Notes under the pieces: model-generated
What the model saw: only the letters and a program-made list of their open reading frames with translations
What the model was told of the DNA's origin: nothing
Database searches by the model: none
Position numbers and translations under genes: made by a program
Shown here: positions 10,527 to 18,387 of the stretch, one piece after another
How positions within the stretch are numbered: position 1 is the stretch's first letter
Layout: each line of letters opens with the position of its first letter
Source: Symbiobacterium sp.
Lineage (GTDB): Bacteria; Bacillota; Sulfobacillia; UBA995; UBA9673
Direction: 5' to 3'
Length of the DNA stretch: 50,411 nt
Assembly (NCBI GenBank): GCA_020725405.1
Contig: DYFB01000012.1
Span: forward strand, 1-50,411

Positions 10527-12173
10527 GTGGCCGACAAGACGCCGCGGGAGACGTTCAAGGCGCTGAGCCGTGAGATTCTGGACTGGTACTTCCGCACCAA
10601 CCCCGTGAACGCGAGCTTCGTAGGGATCCACGACCAGGACGACCGGCTGGGGGAGTTCAGCCGGGAGGCCATCGAGGCCAACCGGGCCCAGGGAGAGAGA
10701 TACCTCGCCGCTCTCGGGGAGCTGGACCCGAGCGGCCTCGATGCGGACGAGCGCGTGGACCTCGAGCTTCTGGAGATACAGCTCGAGACGGCCCTGAAGC
10801 TCGAGAGGGACGTCGCGGAGTGGCGGAAGAACCCCTTCTACTCTTCCATCCCGACCTTCGGGTGCTACATCCTCTTGACCCGCGATTTCGCCCCCCTGGA
10901 CCAGAGGCTCGAAGCCCTGCTCGGGCGGCTCAGGGAGGCGCCTCGCGTTCTGGCCGAGGGGAAGGAGAACGTCACCGACCCGGTCCGCGTATTCGTCGAG
11001 ACCGCTCTCGACACGACCAGGGGCGGGGTCATGTTCTTCCAGGGCCTGGTTCCCGTGTTCGCTGCGCAAGCCTCCTCGGCCGCCCTGCGCCGGGACATAG
11101 AGGAGGCGAACGCGAAGGTCGTCGAGGCCATGCAGGATTACGCCACCCACATCGAGTCGCTCCTGCCGCGAGCCGGAACCGAGTTCGGTATCGGCCGGGA
11201 GGTCTTCGACTACCTCCTCCGGCGCCGGCACCTCCTCGATTACGACGCCGACAGCCTCCACGCCAAGGGCGTGGAGCTGTTCGACGAAACCCTGAAGCTC
11301 ATGGCCGAGACGGCCCGGGAGATCGACAAGACCCGGGCATGGGAGGAGATCGTCGAGGAACTCAAGGGCGAGCATCCCGAGCCGGGAAGCCTGCTCGAGA
11401 CCTACCGCGCGGCTATGGACGAGGCTAGGCGGTTCGTCGTCGACCACGGGATAGTTGATATCCCGCCGGGCGAGAAGCTCGTCATCGAGGAAACCCCCGT
11501 CTTCCTGCGGCCGGTCATCCCCTATGCCGCCTACCTCCCGCCGGCTCCCTTCGAGCCCGACCAGACGGGGCTCTTCTGGGTCACGCCAGTCGACGAGACG
11601 GCTCCTCCCGAGCACCAGGCCCAGCAGCTCCGGGACCATAACAGCTACGGGATACCTGTGACCGCCCTGCACGAGGCCTATCCGGGCCACCACCTCCAGC
11701 TCTGCTGGTCCAACCGGAACCCCAGCGATATCCGGAAGCTCAACGCGATCGAGCACGGCACCCTGTTCGCCGAGGGGTGGGCCTTCTACTGCGAGGAGCT
11801 GATGGAGGAGCTCGGGTTCCTCAAGGGCCCGAAGGTGCGCCTCATTCGGCTCAAGGACCAGCTCTGGCGGGCCGGCCGTATCATCCTCGACGCCGCCCTG
11901 CACACCCGGGGCATGACCATTGAGGAGGCCGTCGAGTTCTTAGTCTCCAAGGTCCACATGGAGCGGCCCAACGCCCTGGCCGAGGTGAGGCGCTATGCCG
12001 TGAGCCCGACGCAGCCGATGAGCTACCTTATCGGCAAGCTCGAAATCCTGAAGCTGGTCGAGGACTACAAGACGTGGAAGGGCAGAGACTTCGACATGCG
12101 CCGCTTCCACAACGAGCTCCTGAGTCACGGAACGATACCCCCGGCTCTGGTCCGGCGGATTCTCGTCGGCTGA
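10527..12173 (+). CDS. DUF885 family zinc metallopeptidase-like protein
   Basis: A 548-aa DUF885 protein. The family signature HEAYPGHH (H382, E383, H388, H389) resembles the zinc site of gluzincin peptidases, and the downstream EHGTLFAEGWAFYCEE supplies the conserved Glu that should complete the metal site. No signal peptide is seen, so it should be cytoplasmic. GTG 10527 is chosen because AAGGAGGT (10512-10519) lies 7 nt upstream; an in-frame ATG at 10470 would place that perfect site inside the gene. It lies between the second DUF4097 gene and a gene carrying the same two-helix module, so it may belong to that system. The substrate is unknown. Confidence 0.9.
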   Translation: MADKTPRETFKALSREILDWYFRTNPVNASFVGIHDQDDRLGEFSREAIEANRAQGERYLAALGELDPSGLDADERVDLELLEIQLETALKLERDVAEWRKNPFYSSIPTFGCYILLTRDFAPLDQRLEALLGRLREAPRVLAEGKENVTDPVRVFVETALDTTRGGVMFFQGLVPVFAAQASSAALRRDIEEANAKVVEAMQDYATHIESLLPRAGTEFGIGREVFDYLLRRRHLLDYDADSLHAKGVELFDETLKLMAETAREIDKTRAWEEIVEELKGEHPEPGSLLETYRAAMDEARRFVVDHGIVDIPPGEKLVIEETPVFLRPVIPYAAYLPPAPFEPDQTGLFWVTPVDETAPPEHQAQQLRDHNSYGIPVTALHEAYPGHHLQLCWSNRNPSDIRKLNAIEHGTLFAEGWAFYCEELMEELGFLKGPKVRLIRLKDQLWRAGRIILDAALHTRGMTIEEAVEFLVSKVHMERPNALAEVRRYAVSPTQPMSYLIGKLEILKLVEDYKTWKGRDFDMRRFHNELLSHGTIPPALVRRILVG

Positions 12174-12243
12174 GACGGGCGGGGACCGTGGGCTGAGACG
12201 AACGGGGGGACCGGGCTGCCCCAGGGGCAGGCGGAGGGCGACG

Positions 12244-12618
12244 ATGGAGAGTGACGAGAGGCTGGCCATCCTGAAAATGATCGAGGCGGGGAAGGTGACC
12301 GCTGAAGAGGGTCTCAGGCTCCTCGAGGCTCTCGGCCGGTCAAGGCGCGGGTCGGCCCGGCCCGATCCGCGCCATCTCCGGCTGCTGGTCAGCGAGCTGG
12401 GGACCGGCCGGAGGCGGGCCCAGCTCAACGTACCCTTCAGCCTCGTCGAGATCGGTCTCCGCCTCGCGGCGCGAGGGATGAGCCGGACCGTACGCCTGGC
12501 GGGACAGGAGATGGACGTCGAGAGTCTCGCGGCGGCCATCCGCGACGGCGGCCCGGGCCGCGTGCTCGACCTGACCGACGACGTCGAGAACGTCAGAGTG
12601 GAGGTCTTCGTTGAGTAG
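12244..12618 (+). CDS. 124-aa protein with the shared two-helix module
   Basis: Residues 1-30 (DERLAILKMIEAGKVTAEEG, then LRLLEAL) repeat the module of the DUF2089 and DUF4097 proteins upstream. The C-terminal 80 residues, including LRLLVSELGTGRRRAQLNVP and a predicted alpha/beta unit ending VRVEVFVE, are of a type often found with DUF4097-associated SHOCT-like domains; I cannot name a function. ATG 12244 has a GGCGGAGGG site upstream. The 3' end overlaps the HAD phosphatase gene by 8 nt, so the two are co-translated. Confidence 0.8.
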   Translation: MESDERLAILKMIEAGKVTAEEGLRLLEALGRSRRGSARPDPRHLRLLVSELGTGRRRAQLNVPFSLVEIGLRLAARGMSRTVRLAGQEMDVESLAAAIRDGGPGRVLDLTDDVENVRVEVFVE

Positions 12619-13480
12619 CCGGCCCGAACCCCCGGCCGTCCGGCTGCGGCTGGCGGCCTTCGACCTCGACGGGACCCTTCTCGGCCCCGACCTGAGCCTG
12701 TCCCGTCGGGTGACCGACGCCGTTCGCCGGCTGAGGGGCGCGGGCGTCACTCCGGTCGTCGTCACCGGGCGAATGCACCGGACGGCGGAGCGTTTCGCCC
12801 TGGAGCTCGGTCTGGAGGGACTCCCGGTGGTGAGCTTCAACGGGGCCATGGCCCGTCCGGCCGGAGGGGGCGAGCCGTGGTGGTACGACCCTCTGGACAG
12901 CGGGCTGGCGGTGGAGGTCGTGACCTTCCTGACGGGCCGCGGCCTCGACCCTCTGGTCTTCGCCGGCGACTGTCTCTACGCCGGTCCGGCCGGCGAGCAC
13001 ATTGAGGTCTACGCCCGGATATCGGGCGTCCGCCCCGTCCTGACCGGGGACCTCGCGGCCAGGATCGCCGGGACGAGCGGGGAGCCGGCCCTGCGCCCGG
13101 CCAAGATCCTCCAGGTCAGGGACGAGGGGGCCATGCCTGAACTCCACCGGGAGGCCCTGGAACGCTTCGGCGAGGTCCTGAACGTGACCACCTCCTACCC
13201 TTTCTTTCTCGAGTTCATGCGGCGGGATGTCGGCAAGGGCCCGGCTCTGGCCAGGCTCTGCCGGAGGCTGGGAGTAGCCGCCCGGGAGGTCGTGGCCTTC
13301 GGCGACGGGCTGAACGACCTAGACATGATCCGGTGGGCCGGGCTCGGCGTGGCCATGAGCCACGGTCCGGAGGTCCTCCGGGCCTCCGCCGACCGGGTCA
13401 TCGCCGGTCCTCCGGGAGAGGGCGTGGCCCGGTTCATCGAAGAGAGCCTGCTCGGGGTCCGGCCCCGCGAAGCGAGGTGA
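12611..13480 (+). CDS. Cof-type HAD-superfamily phosphatase
   Basis: A 289-aa HAD hydrolase of the Cof/YbiV subfamily (type IIB cap), which dephosphorylates small phosphorylated metabolites. Motif I is AAFDLDGTLLG (nucleophile Asp18), motif II VVVTGRM, motif III lysine in the KGPALARLC segment, and motif IV VAFGDGLNDLDMI. The TTG start overlaps the preceding stop by 8 nt, with TGGAGGTC upstream. It is followed at once by glycerate kinase, which suggests, but does not prove, a phosphoglycerate or sugar-phosphate substrate. Confidence 0.92.
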   Translation: MSSRPEPPAVRLRLAAFDLDGTLLGPDLSLSRRVTDAVRRLRGAGVTPVVVTGRMHRTAERFALELGLEGLPVVSFNGAMARPAGGGEPWWYDPLDSGLAVEVVTFLTGRGLDPLVFAGDCLYAGPAGEHIEVYARISGVRPVLTGDLAARIAGTSGEPALRPAKILQVRDEGAMPELHREALERFGEVLNVTTSYPFFLEFMRRDVGKGPALARLCRRLGVAAREVVAFGDGLNDLDMIRWAGLGVAMSHGPEVLRASADRVIAGPPGEGVARFIEESLLGVRPREAR

Positions 13481-13488
13481 GGCAGCCC

Positions 13489-14685
13489 GTGTGGAAGGTC
13501 CTCGTGGCGGCGGACTCGTTCAAGGGAAGCCTCTCCTCGTCGGCGGCCGGCGAGGCCGTCCGGAGGGGTTTCCTCCGGGTTGTCCCGGGGGCCGAGGTCA
13601 GGGTCGTGCCCGTGGCCGACGGGGGGGAGGGCACGGTGGAGGCCCTGGTCGCCGCGATGGGTGGACAGACCAGGGTGGCTCTCGTGACCGGTCCCCTGGG
13701 GGTGGAGAGCGTCCCGGCCACCTGGGGGGTTCTCCACGGCGGACGGAGGGCGGTTATCGAGATGGCTCAGGCCTCCGGTCTCCCGCTCGTCCCTCCCGCC
13801 CGGCGGGACCCCATGGTGACGACCACGGCCGGCACCGGCGAGCTCATCCGCGAAGCGCTCGAAGCCGGGTGCCGGGAGATACTCGTCGGCCTGGGGGGAA
13901 GCGCCACTGTCGATGCCGGCCTGGGAGCCATGCGCGCCCTAGGGGCCCGTCTCCTGGACGACCGGGGACGGCCGGTTCCACCGGGCGGCCGCGGTCTTCT
14001 GTCGCTGGCGGCCATCGATGTCTCGGCCATGGACCCCCGCCTCCGGGAGGTCTCCGTCACCGGCCTGGCCGACGTGACCAACCCCCTGATCGGGCGCGAC
14101 GGGGCCGCCCGGGTCTTCGGACCCCAGAAGGGAGCGGACCCGAAGGCCGTCGAGCTCCTCGACCGCGGGCTCGCCAACTTCGCCCGCGTGGCCGCCCGTG
14201 ACCTCCGGCCCGGATTCGACCCGGCCACGGTGCCCGCCGGCGGCGCGGCCGGCGGCCTCGGCGCGGGCCTCGCCGTCTTCCTGGGGGCCCGCCTGGTTCC
14301 GGGCATCAACTACGTCATGGAAGCGGCCCGGCTGACGGACCTCGTCCGCTGGGCCGACCTGGTCATCACGGGAGAGGGGAGCCTGGACGGGCAGAGCCGG
14401 CACGGGAAGACCTGCGCCGGCGTCGCCCGGCTCGCCCGGAGCCTCGACCGGCCGGTGTTCGTCCTCGCCGGTTCAGTGAGCGGCGAGGACGACGCTGTGG
14501 CCGCCCTCGGCATCGACGGCGTCCTTCCCGCCGTCCCGGGGCCGATGAGCCTCGTCGAGGCTATGGCCGGAGCAGCCGGCTTCCTCGAGGCCGCGGCCGC
14601 CCGTCTGGCGCGGCTCCTGGTCGCCGGGCAGCGTCTCGGCCGCCTCCCGGGCCGGGCCGGCCCGGGTCGCGGAGGGCCGTTCTAG
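13489..14685 (+). CDS. glxK: glycerate 2-kinase (GlxK/GarK family)
   Basis: Phosphorylates D-glycerate with ATP, giving 2-phosphoglycerate for the enolase step. The 398-aa protein has the family N-terminus VLVAADSFKGSLSS, the VPVADGGEGTVEA motif, the ILVGLGGSATVDAG segment and the VITGEGSLDGQS motif near the C-terminus. GTG 13489 follows GAGGTGAGG by about 7 nt and starts 8 nt after the HAD stop. A Gly/Arg tail (about 385-398) looks like low-complexity extension. Its TAG stop overlaps the stop codon of the convergent minus-strand gene. Confidence 0.94.
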   Translation: MWKVLVAADSFKGSLSSSAAGEAVRRGFLRVVPGAEVRVVPVADGGEGTVEALVAAMGGQTRVALVTGPLGVESVPATWGVLHGGRRAVIEMAQASGLPLVPPARRDPMVTTTAGTGELIREALEAGCREILVGLGGSATVDAGLGAMRALGARLLDDRGRPVPPGGRGLLSLAAIDVSAMDPRLREVSVTGLADVTNPLIGRDGAARVFGPQKGADPKAVELLDRGLANFARVAARDLRPGFDPATVPAGGAAGGLGAGLAVFLGARLVPGINYVMEAARLTDLVRWADLVITGEGSLDGQSRHGKTCAGVARLARSLDRPVFVLAGSVSGEDDAVAALGIDGVLPAVPGPMSLVEAMAGAAGFLEAAAARLARLLVAGQRLGRLPGRAGPGRGGPF

Positions 14686-14990
14686 AGCCTGGCCGAGAGG
14701 CGGACGAGAAGCCCGAGAGTCAGAGTCACGGCTTCGGCGACAGCGAGGGCCCAGGCGAAGGGAACGAAGCCCCGGTAGGGGAGGCGGGTGCGCCGCGCCA
14801 GCCCGGTCCGTGAACGGGCGGCTTCCAGGGCGCCGCCCAAGGCGAGAGGGAGTCCGACGGTCAGCCTCAGCCAGCGGATCCAAGGCCCCGCCCGGCGACG
14901 GTAGGGGATAGCCGCGACCAGGGCCGCGACCCACCAGCCCAGCCCGAGCAGGGCCGAGGATCCGAGACCGTACCACCAGGGGTCGCTCAC
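14682..14990 (-). CDS. 102-aa small integral membrane protein
   Basis: Three hydrophobic segments are visible: about 7-28 (LGSSALLGLGWWVAALVAAI), about 40-58 and about 77-98. A basic loop sits between the first two and the Arg-rich ARSRTGLARRTR stretch between the last two. No family recognised. It is the second gene of a minus-strand pair, overlapping the start of its stop-side neighbour: it begins 4 nt inside the end of the phospholipase-like gene, so they are probably translated together. Its stop overlaps the glxK stop. Confidence 0.65.
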   Translation of the reverse strand: MSDPWWYGLGSSALLGLGWWVAALVAAIPYRRRAGPWIRWLRLTVGLPLALGGALEAARSRTGLARRTRLPYRGFVPFAWALAVAEAVTLTLGLLVRLSARL

Positions 14991-15790
14991 GGCTCACGCC
15001 CCCTTGCCGCACCCCAGCCCGGTCGGTCCCCGGGGAACGGGTCGTCCAGGGCGAGGGTGAAGAAATAGTGGAGGAATCCGGCGAGGTAGCGGACGGCCCC
15101 GGGCACGAGGTGGGCCGCCGCGCGCGGGAAAGCATCGCGCGCCTCCGGGTGCCGGCAGAGGTTAAGGTAGAGCTCGTACCACGGGAAGGACTCGTGAGCC
15201 GCCAGGTCCACCCAGTCTGCCGGACTCCGCCAGTCCAGGACGTGCGGGGGCCCGGCCCGGGGCGGGTGGAAGACCGCCTGCCACTGGTAGCGGCCGCCGC
15301 TGCCGGGCGCGAAGTCCCGCCAGCGACCCCCGTCGGCGAGCCAGCCCTCGAACTCACCGTGCCCGCAGCCGGCCACCCCGGCGGCGTGGTGGGGTATCCA
15401 GACGTCGACCAGGAGGTGTGTGGCCCGCCCGAGCTCGTAGGCGGCTTCGTTGCGGCGGTCGCGCCGCCACAGGGTCAGGCCGTCCTGGAAGACCCGCTCG
15501 AGGGCCCTGGCCGCGGAGAGGCACCATCCGGCGTAGCCGCGGTGGGTCCAGGGATGATGAAAGTGGCTCAGGTGGAGGACATAGCCGGCCGTGGCCGGGT
15601 AGTCGGCCTCGAGGCTCCCGCGGAAGAGGTCGGAGACCAGGGGGGGGCGCCCCTCCCCCGGTGGAGAGGAGATGAGACGCGCGAGGTAGGTATGGCCGTC
15701 GGCCGCGGCCACATCCACAGCCGCGGCGACCAGGGCCGGGTGGTCCGGGGCCGCCCAGAGGACGGAGACGTCGGACACGGTCGTTCTCAC
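14987..15790 (-). CDS. zinc-dependent phospholipase C / S1-P1 nuclease-fold protein
   Basis: A 267-aa helical protein with the metal-ligand pattern of Bacillus-type zinc phospholipase C and P1 nuclease: an early His (PDHPALVAAAVDVAAADG), Asp in GSLEADY, His in HLSHFHHPW, the HLLVD motif with IPHH, and GHGEFE. No signal peptide is apparent, unlike the secreted enzymes. The GTG at 15790 is the best start because GAGG lies 7 nt upstream on this strand; in-frame starts up to 15865 exist. Inference: a hydrolase acting on phosphodiesters or phospholipids. The next gene encodes a small membrane protein and may be a partner. Confidence 0.75.
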   Translation of the reverse strand: MRTTVSDVSVLWAAPDHPALVAAAVDVAAADGHTYLARLISSPPGEGRPPLVSDLFRGSLEADYPATAGYVLHLSHFHHPWTHRGYAGWCLSAARALERVFQDGLTLWRRDRRNEAAYELGRATHLLVDVWIPHHAAGVAGCGHGEFEGWLADGGRWRDFAPGSGGRYQWQAVFHPPRAGPPHVLDWRSPADWVDLAAHESFPWYELYLNLCRHPEARDAFPRAAAHLVPGAVRYLAGFLHYFFTLALDDPFPGDRPGWGAARGREP

Positions 15791-15902
15791 CACGCACCTC
15801 GCGGAGGGGTCCCGGCCGGAAGTGGTCGCCGGGGGTGAGGATTGCGGCGGGACTCCCACGGCCAAGTGTAGTCCGGAGGGAGGGCGGGTAGAAGACCCGG
15901 AG

Positions 15903-15920
15903 GGGGCCGCTGGCGGCCCC
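15903..15920. other. short GC hairpin in the divergent region 15791-16056
   Basis: GGGGCCGC and GCGGCCCC flank two bases. The 266-bp stretch lies between divergent genes and should contain both promoters, but I see no convincing -35/-10 pair in it and no gene or tRNA. Confidence 0.35.
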
Positions 15921-16056
15921 GGGTGGAGGAACGAGACCGGATGCGGGGAAGGATTTCAGGGCGGTCGCCCACTGGAGGCGGGGGCCGCCGAGATCTTCCG
16001 GGATGCCGGCGAACTCCACCGGCGGCCGGACTGGCGAATGAAGGAGGCGGAGGGGC

Positions 16057-16554
16057 TTGGCTATCAGGCGTCTTTACCGTTCTAACCGCGAGCGCATCCT
16101 CGGCGGCGTATCCGGAGGGTTGGCTGAGTACTTCGAGATAGACGTAACCCTTGTGCGCCTGGCCTGGATAATCGCTGTCCTGGCCGGGGGCTTCGGTGTC
16201 CTGGCCTACATCATCGCCTGGATTATCATCCCGGAGAACCCGGTGGGGTGCGGGCGCCCCGCGGCGGGCGAGGCGGAGGGCCTTGCCGAGGCCGGTCCGG
16301 ACGCGGCCGGTGACGCTCCCGGCCGGGCCCGGGCGGGCGGCGAGGCCGGGGAGGAGACGGGCCGCTGCACCAGCCGGCCCGGCGGGGGGCACTGGGTCTT
16401 CGGCCTCATCCTCGTCGCCCTGGGCACCCTCCTCCTGCTGCGGAATTTCTTCCCCCTCTTCCAGCTCGGGAAGTACTGGCCTGTTCTCATCATCCTCCTC
16501 GGGGTGCTGGTCATCGCCTGCGGGCTGGGCCGCCGGTCCGAAGAGGGGGAGTGA
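16057..16554 (+). CDS. PspC-domain membrane protein with LiaI/LiaF-type second membrane domain
   Basis: A 165-aa protein. The PspC domain (about 3-62) begins RRLYRSNRERILGGVSGGLA and contains a long hydrophobic segment ending YIIAWIIIPEN. An Ala/Gly/Glu-rich linker (about 68-105) follows, then a two-helix LiaI/LiaF-like membrane region, HWVFGLILVALGTLLLLRNF and KYWPVLIILLGVLVIACGL. Family knowledge: PspC and LiaI/LiaF proteins sense or signal envelope stress. The TTG start is placed behind AAGGAGGCGGAGG. The next gene starts 3 nt after the stop and shares the same membrane module. Confidence 0.88.
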   Translation: MAIRRLYRSNRERILGGVSGGLAEYFEIDVTLVRLAWIIAVLAGGFGVLAYIIAWIIIPENPVGCGRPAAGEAEGLAEAGPDAAGDAPGRARAGGEAGEETGRCTSRPGGGHWVFGLILVALGTLLLLRNFFPLFQLGKYWPVLIILLGVLVIACGLGRRSEEGE

Positions 16555-16557
16555 GCC

Positions 16558-17469
16558 GTGAGTTCGCGCGTCTTCTGGGGCTTCGTTCTGGTCCTTATCG
16601 GCGGCATTCTCCTCGCGGTCAACCTCGGACTCGTCACCTGGGCCGTCTGGAGCGCTCTGTGGCGGGCTTGGCCCGTCCTCCTCGTCCTCTGGGGAGCGTC
16701 CATCCTCCTCCGGCCCGCCGGTCGGGTCGGGGCGGTGATCGTCGGCCTTCTGGCCGTGGCCGCGGCGGCCGGGGTCCTCATCTACGCTTATTATTACTAC
16801 CCGGCCGGGACCGCCGGCCGTCCGGCCGAACAGGTCCTGTCGGTGGAGCTGCCGCCGGAGGTGGAGCGAGTCGCCCTGGATCTCGAGTTCGGGGCCGGCC
16901 GTCTCGAGCTGGCCGCCGGGGCCCCGGAGGGGAAATTGGCCGTTGGAAGCCTGCAGTACCGGCCCCCGGGCATGGGCCAGCCGACGGTAGCTTTCTCCGC
17001 CTTTGGGACCGAAGCCGAGCTGGCGGTGACCCCGGGTCGCGGGATCTGGACCCCGGGCGGCGCGTCCACGACCGTCCGGTGGACCTTGGCTCTGAGCCCG
17101 CTGCCCGTCTACGTGATGGACATCGACCTCGGCGCCTGCGAGGCCCGGCTCGACCTCTCGGGCCTGAAGGTCGCCGTACTCGACCTCAAGACGGGCGCCT
17201 CCTCCGTGACGGTGACCTTCGGGGAGCAGGATCTGGACCTCACGGGTTCCCTTGATGTCGGGGTCTCCTCAGCCCTCCTGCGCCTCCCGCGGGCGGTCGG
17301 GGTGAAGATAGCTCTGAGCTCAGGCCTGACCAGCCACAACCTGGCCCAGACCGGGTTCGTGCGGGACGGCGATGAGTGGTCGTCGCCGGGCTTCCCGGAG
17401 GCGGCCACGCGCTTCGTCTTCAGGGTCGAGGCGGGGGTCAGCACCTTCAACGTGGAGTGGACCGGCTAG
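16558..17469 (+). CDS. LiaF-like envelope stress protein
   Basis: A 303-aa protein. The N-terminus has four hydrophobic helices (about 5-25, 29-50, 56-80 including VIVGLLAVAAAAGVLIYAYY), the LiaI/LiaF-like transmembrane region. Residues about 95-303 form a soluble beta-rich domain with repeated VALDLEFGAGRLEL and LDLKTGASSVTVTF motifs, as in the LiaF C-terminal domain (DUF2154). In Bacillus, LiaF restrains the LiaRS two-component system; no kinase/regulator pair is visible here, so the output is unknown. GTG 16558 lies 3 nt after the PspC gene, so they form an operon. Confidence 0.85.
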   Translation: MSSRVFWGFVLVLIGGILLAVNLGLVTWAVWSALWRAWPVLLVLWGASILLRPAGRVGAVIVGLLAVAAAAGVLIYAYYYYPAGTAGRPAEQVLSVELPPEVERVALDLEFGAGRLELAAGAPEGKLAVGSLQYRPPGMGQPTVAFSAFGTEAELAVTPGRGIWTPGGASTTVRWTLALSPLPVYVMDIDLGACEARLDLSGLKVAVLDLKTGASSVTVTFGEQDLDLTGSLDVGVSSALLRLPRAVGVKIALSSGLTSHNLAQTGFVRDGDEWSSPGFPEAATRFVFRVEAGVSTFNVEWTG

Positions 17470-17692
17470 GGTAGGACGGAGCCCGCGGCCGGCGCGGTCG
17501 GCGGTGCCGGTCCGGGTCGGGCGCCGGCCGACACACGGCTCCGAGCGGGGCTGGTCAGGCCGACCGCGTCGTCCGGAGGGCCGGCGAGGGTGAAGGAGGA
17601 AGGCGGCCTGTTGTCGAAGGTTCTACCGAATGGTCAGTAGACTCAGCCGAGGCCGGGACAGCCCGGGCGGACCACTCGGGGAGGGTCTGGGA

Positions 17693-18265
17693 GTGTCCAA
17701 GGAGGAGCGCATCCTGGAAGTGGCCATGAGGATCTTCCGGGAGCGGGGATACCATGCCGCCTCGATGCAGGAGATAGCCGACGCGGTGGGCATGCAAAAG
17801 GGCAGCCTGTACTACTACATATCCGGTAAGCAAGAGCTTCTCTTCATGATTCTCGAGCGGGCCATAGACACCATCACGACCAGGCTGGAGGAGATCTGGC
17901 GTTCCGACCTCCCGCCCAGGGAGAAGCTGTGGCAGGCCATCATCAACCATCTCGATATCGTCTCGCAGCGGCTGGACATGCTGACCATCCTCCTCCGGGA
18001 GAGACACGCTCTCAGCCCGAGCCAACAGGAAGCAATCGACAGCAAGAGGGTGAACTACGAGAGGCTTCTGCAGAAGATCCTGGCCGAGGGTGTCCGCACA
18101 GGCGAGTTCCGGGACATCGACGTCAAGATTGTGTCTTTCGGCATCCTCGGCATGTGCAACTGGCTCTACCAGTGGTACTCTCCTGAAGGTCGGCTCACGG
18201 CCAGGGAGATCGCCGAGATATTCGGGGACCTCATCTTCCGGGGCGTGCTCGCGCGGGAGACTTGA
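17693..18265 (+). CDS. TetR/AcrR family transcriptional regulator
   Basis: A 190-aa one-component regulator. The N-terminal HTH spans ILEVAMRIFRERGYHAASM and IADAVGMQKGSLYYYISGKQ (about 7-49), the classic TetR signature. The C-terminal helices resemble the fatty-acid/acyl-CoA responsive group (TetR_C_33-like, FadR/KstR2), but the ligand cannot be read from sequence. GTG 17693 is preferred because GGGAGGG lies 7 nt upstream; an in-frame ATG at 17630 has only a weak site. An ACC-GAAT-GGT element at 17625-17634 could be part of an autoregulatory operator, but it is short. No efflux or lipid gene adjoins it. Confidence 0.88.
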   Translation: MSKEERILEVAMRIFRERGYHAASMQEIADAVGMQKGSLYYYISGKQELLFMILERAIDTITTRLEEIWRSDLPPREKLWQAIINHLDIVSQRLDMLTILLRERHALSPSQQEAIDSKRVNYERLLQKILAEGVRTGEFRDIDVKIVSFGILGMCNWLYQWYSPEGRLTAREIAEIFGDLIFRGVLARET

Positions 18266-18298
18266 GCGCGGAGAACATAGAGCTCTCCCGAGGCCGGC

Positions 18299-18349
18299 GG
18301 GCCCGTCCGGGCGGCGGGCCCGTCCGGGCGGTGGGCCCGTCCGGGCGGG
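18299..18349. repeat. three 17-bp direct repeats
   Basis: GGGCCCGTCCGGGCGG plus one variable base is repeated head-to-tail at 18299-18315, 18316-18332 and 18333-18349. Each unit contains GGGCCC and is partly self-complementary, so the transcript could fold. It fills much of the 122-bp gap between the TetR gene and the next gene. Confidence 0.8.
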
Positions 18350-18387
18350 CAGGCGGGTCGGGTGCATGATAACGGGGGTGGTTTCCC

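Noticed and set aside
17625-17634. TetR operator ACC-GAAT-GGT upstream of the TetR gene
   Set aside because: Only three base pairs per half-site, and flanks do not extend the symmetry; too short to call.
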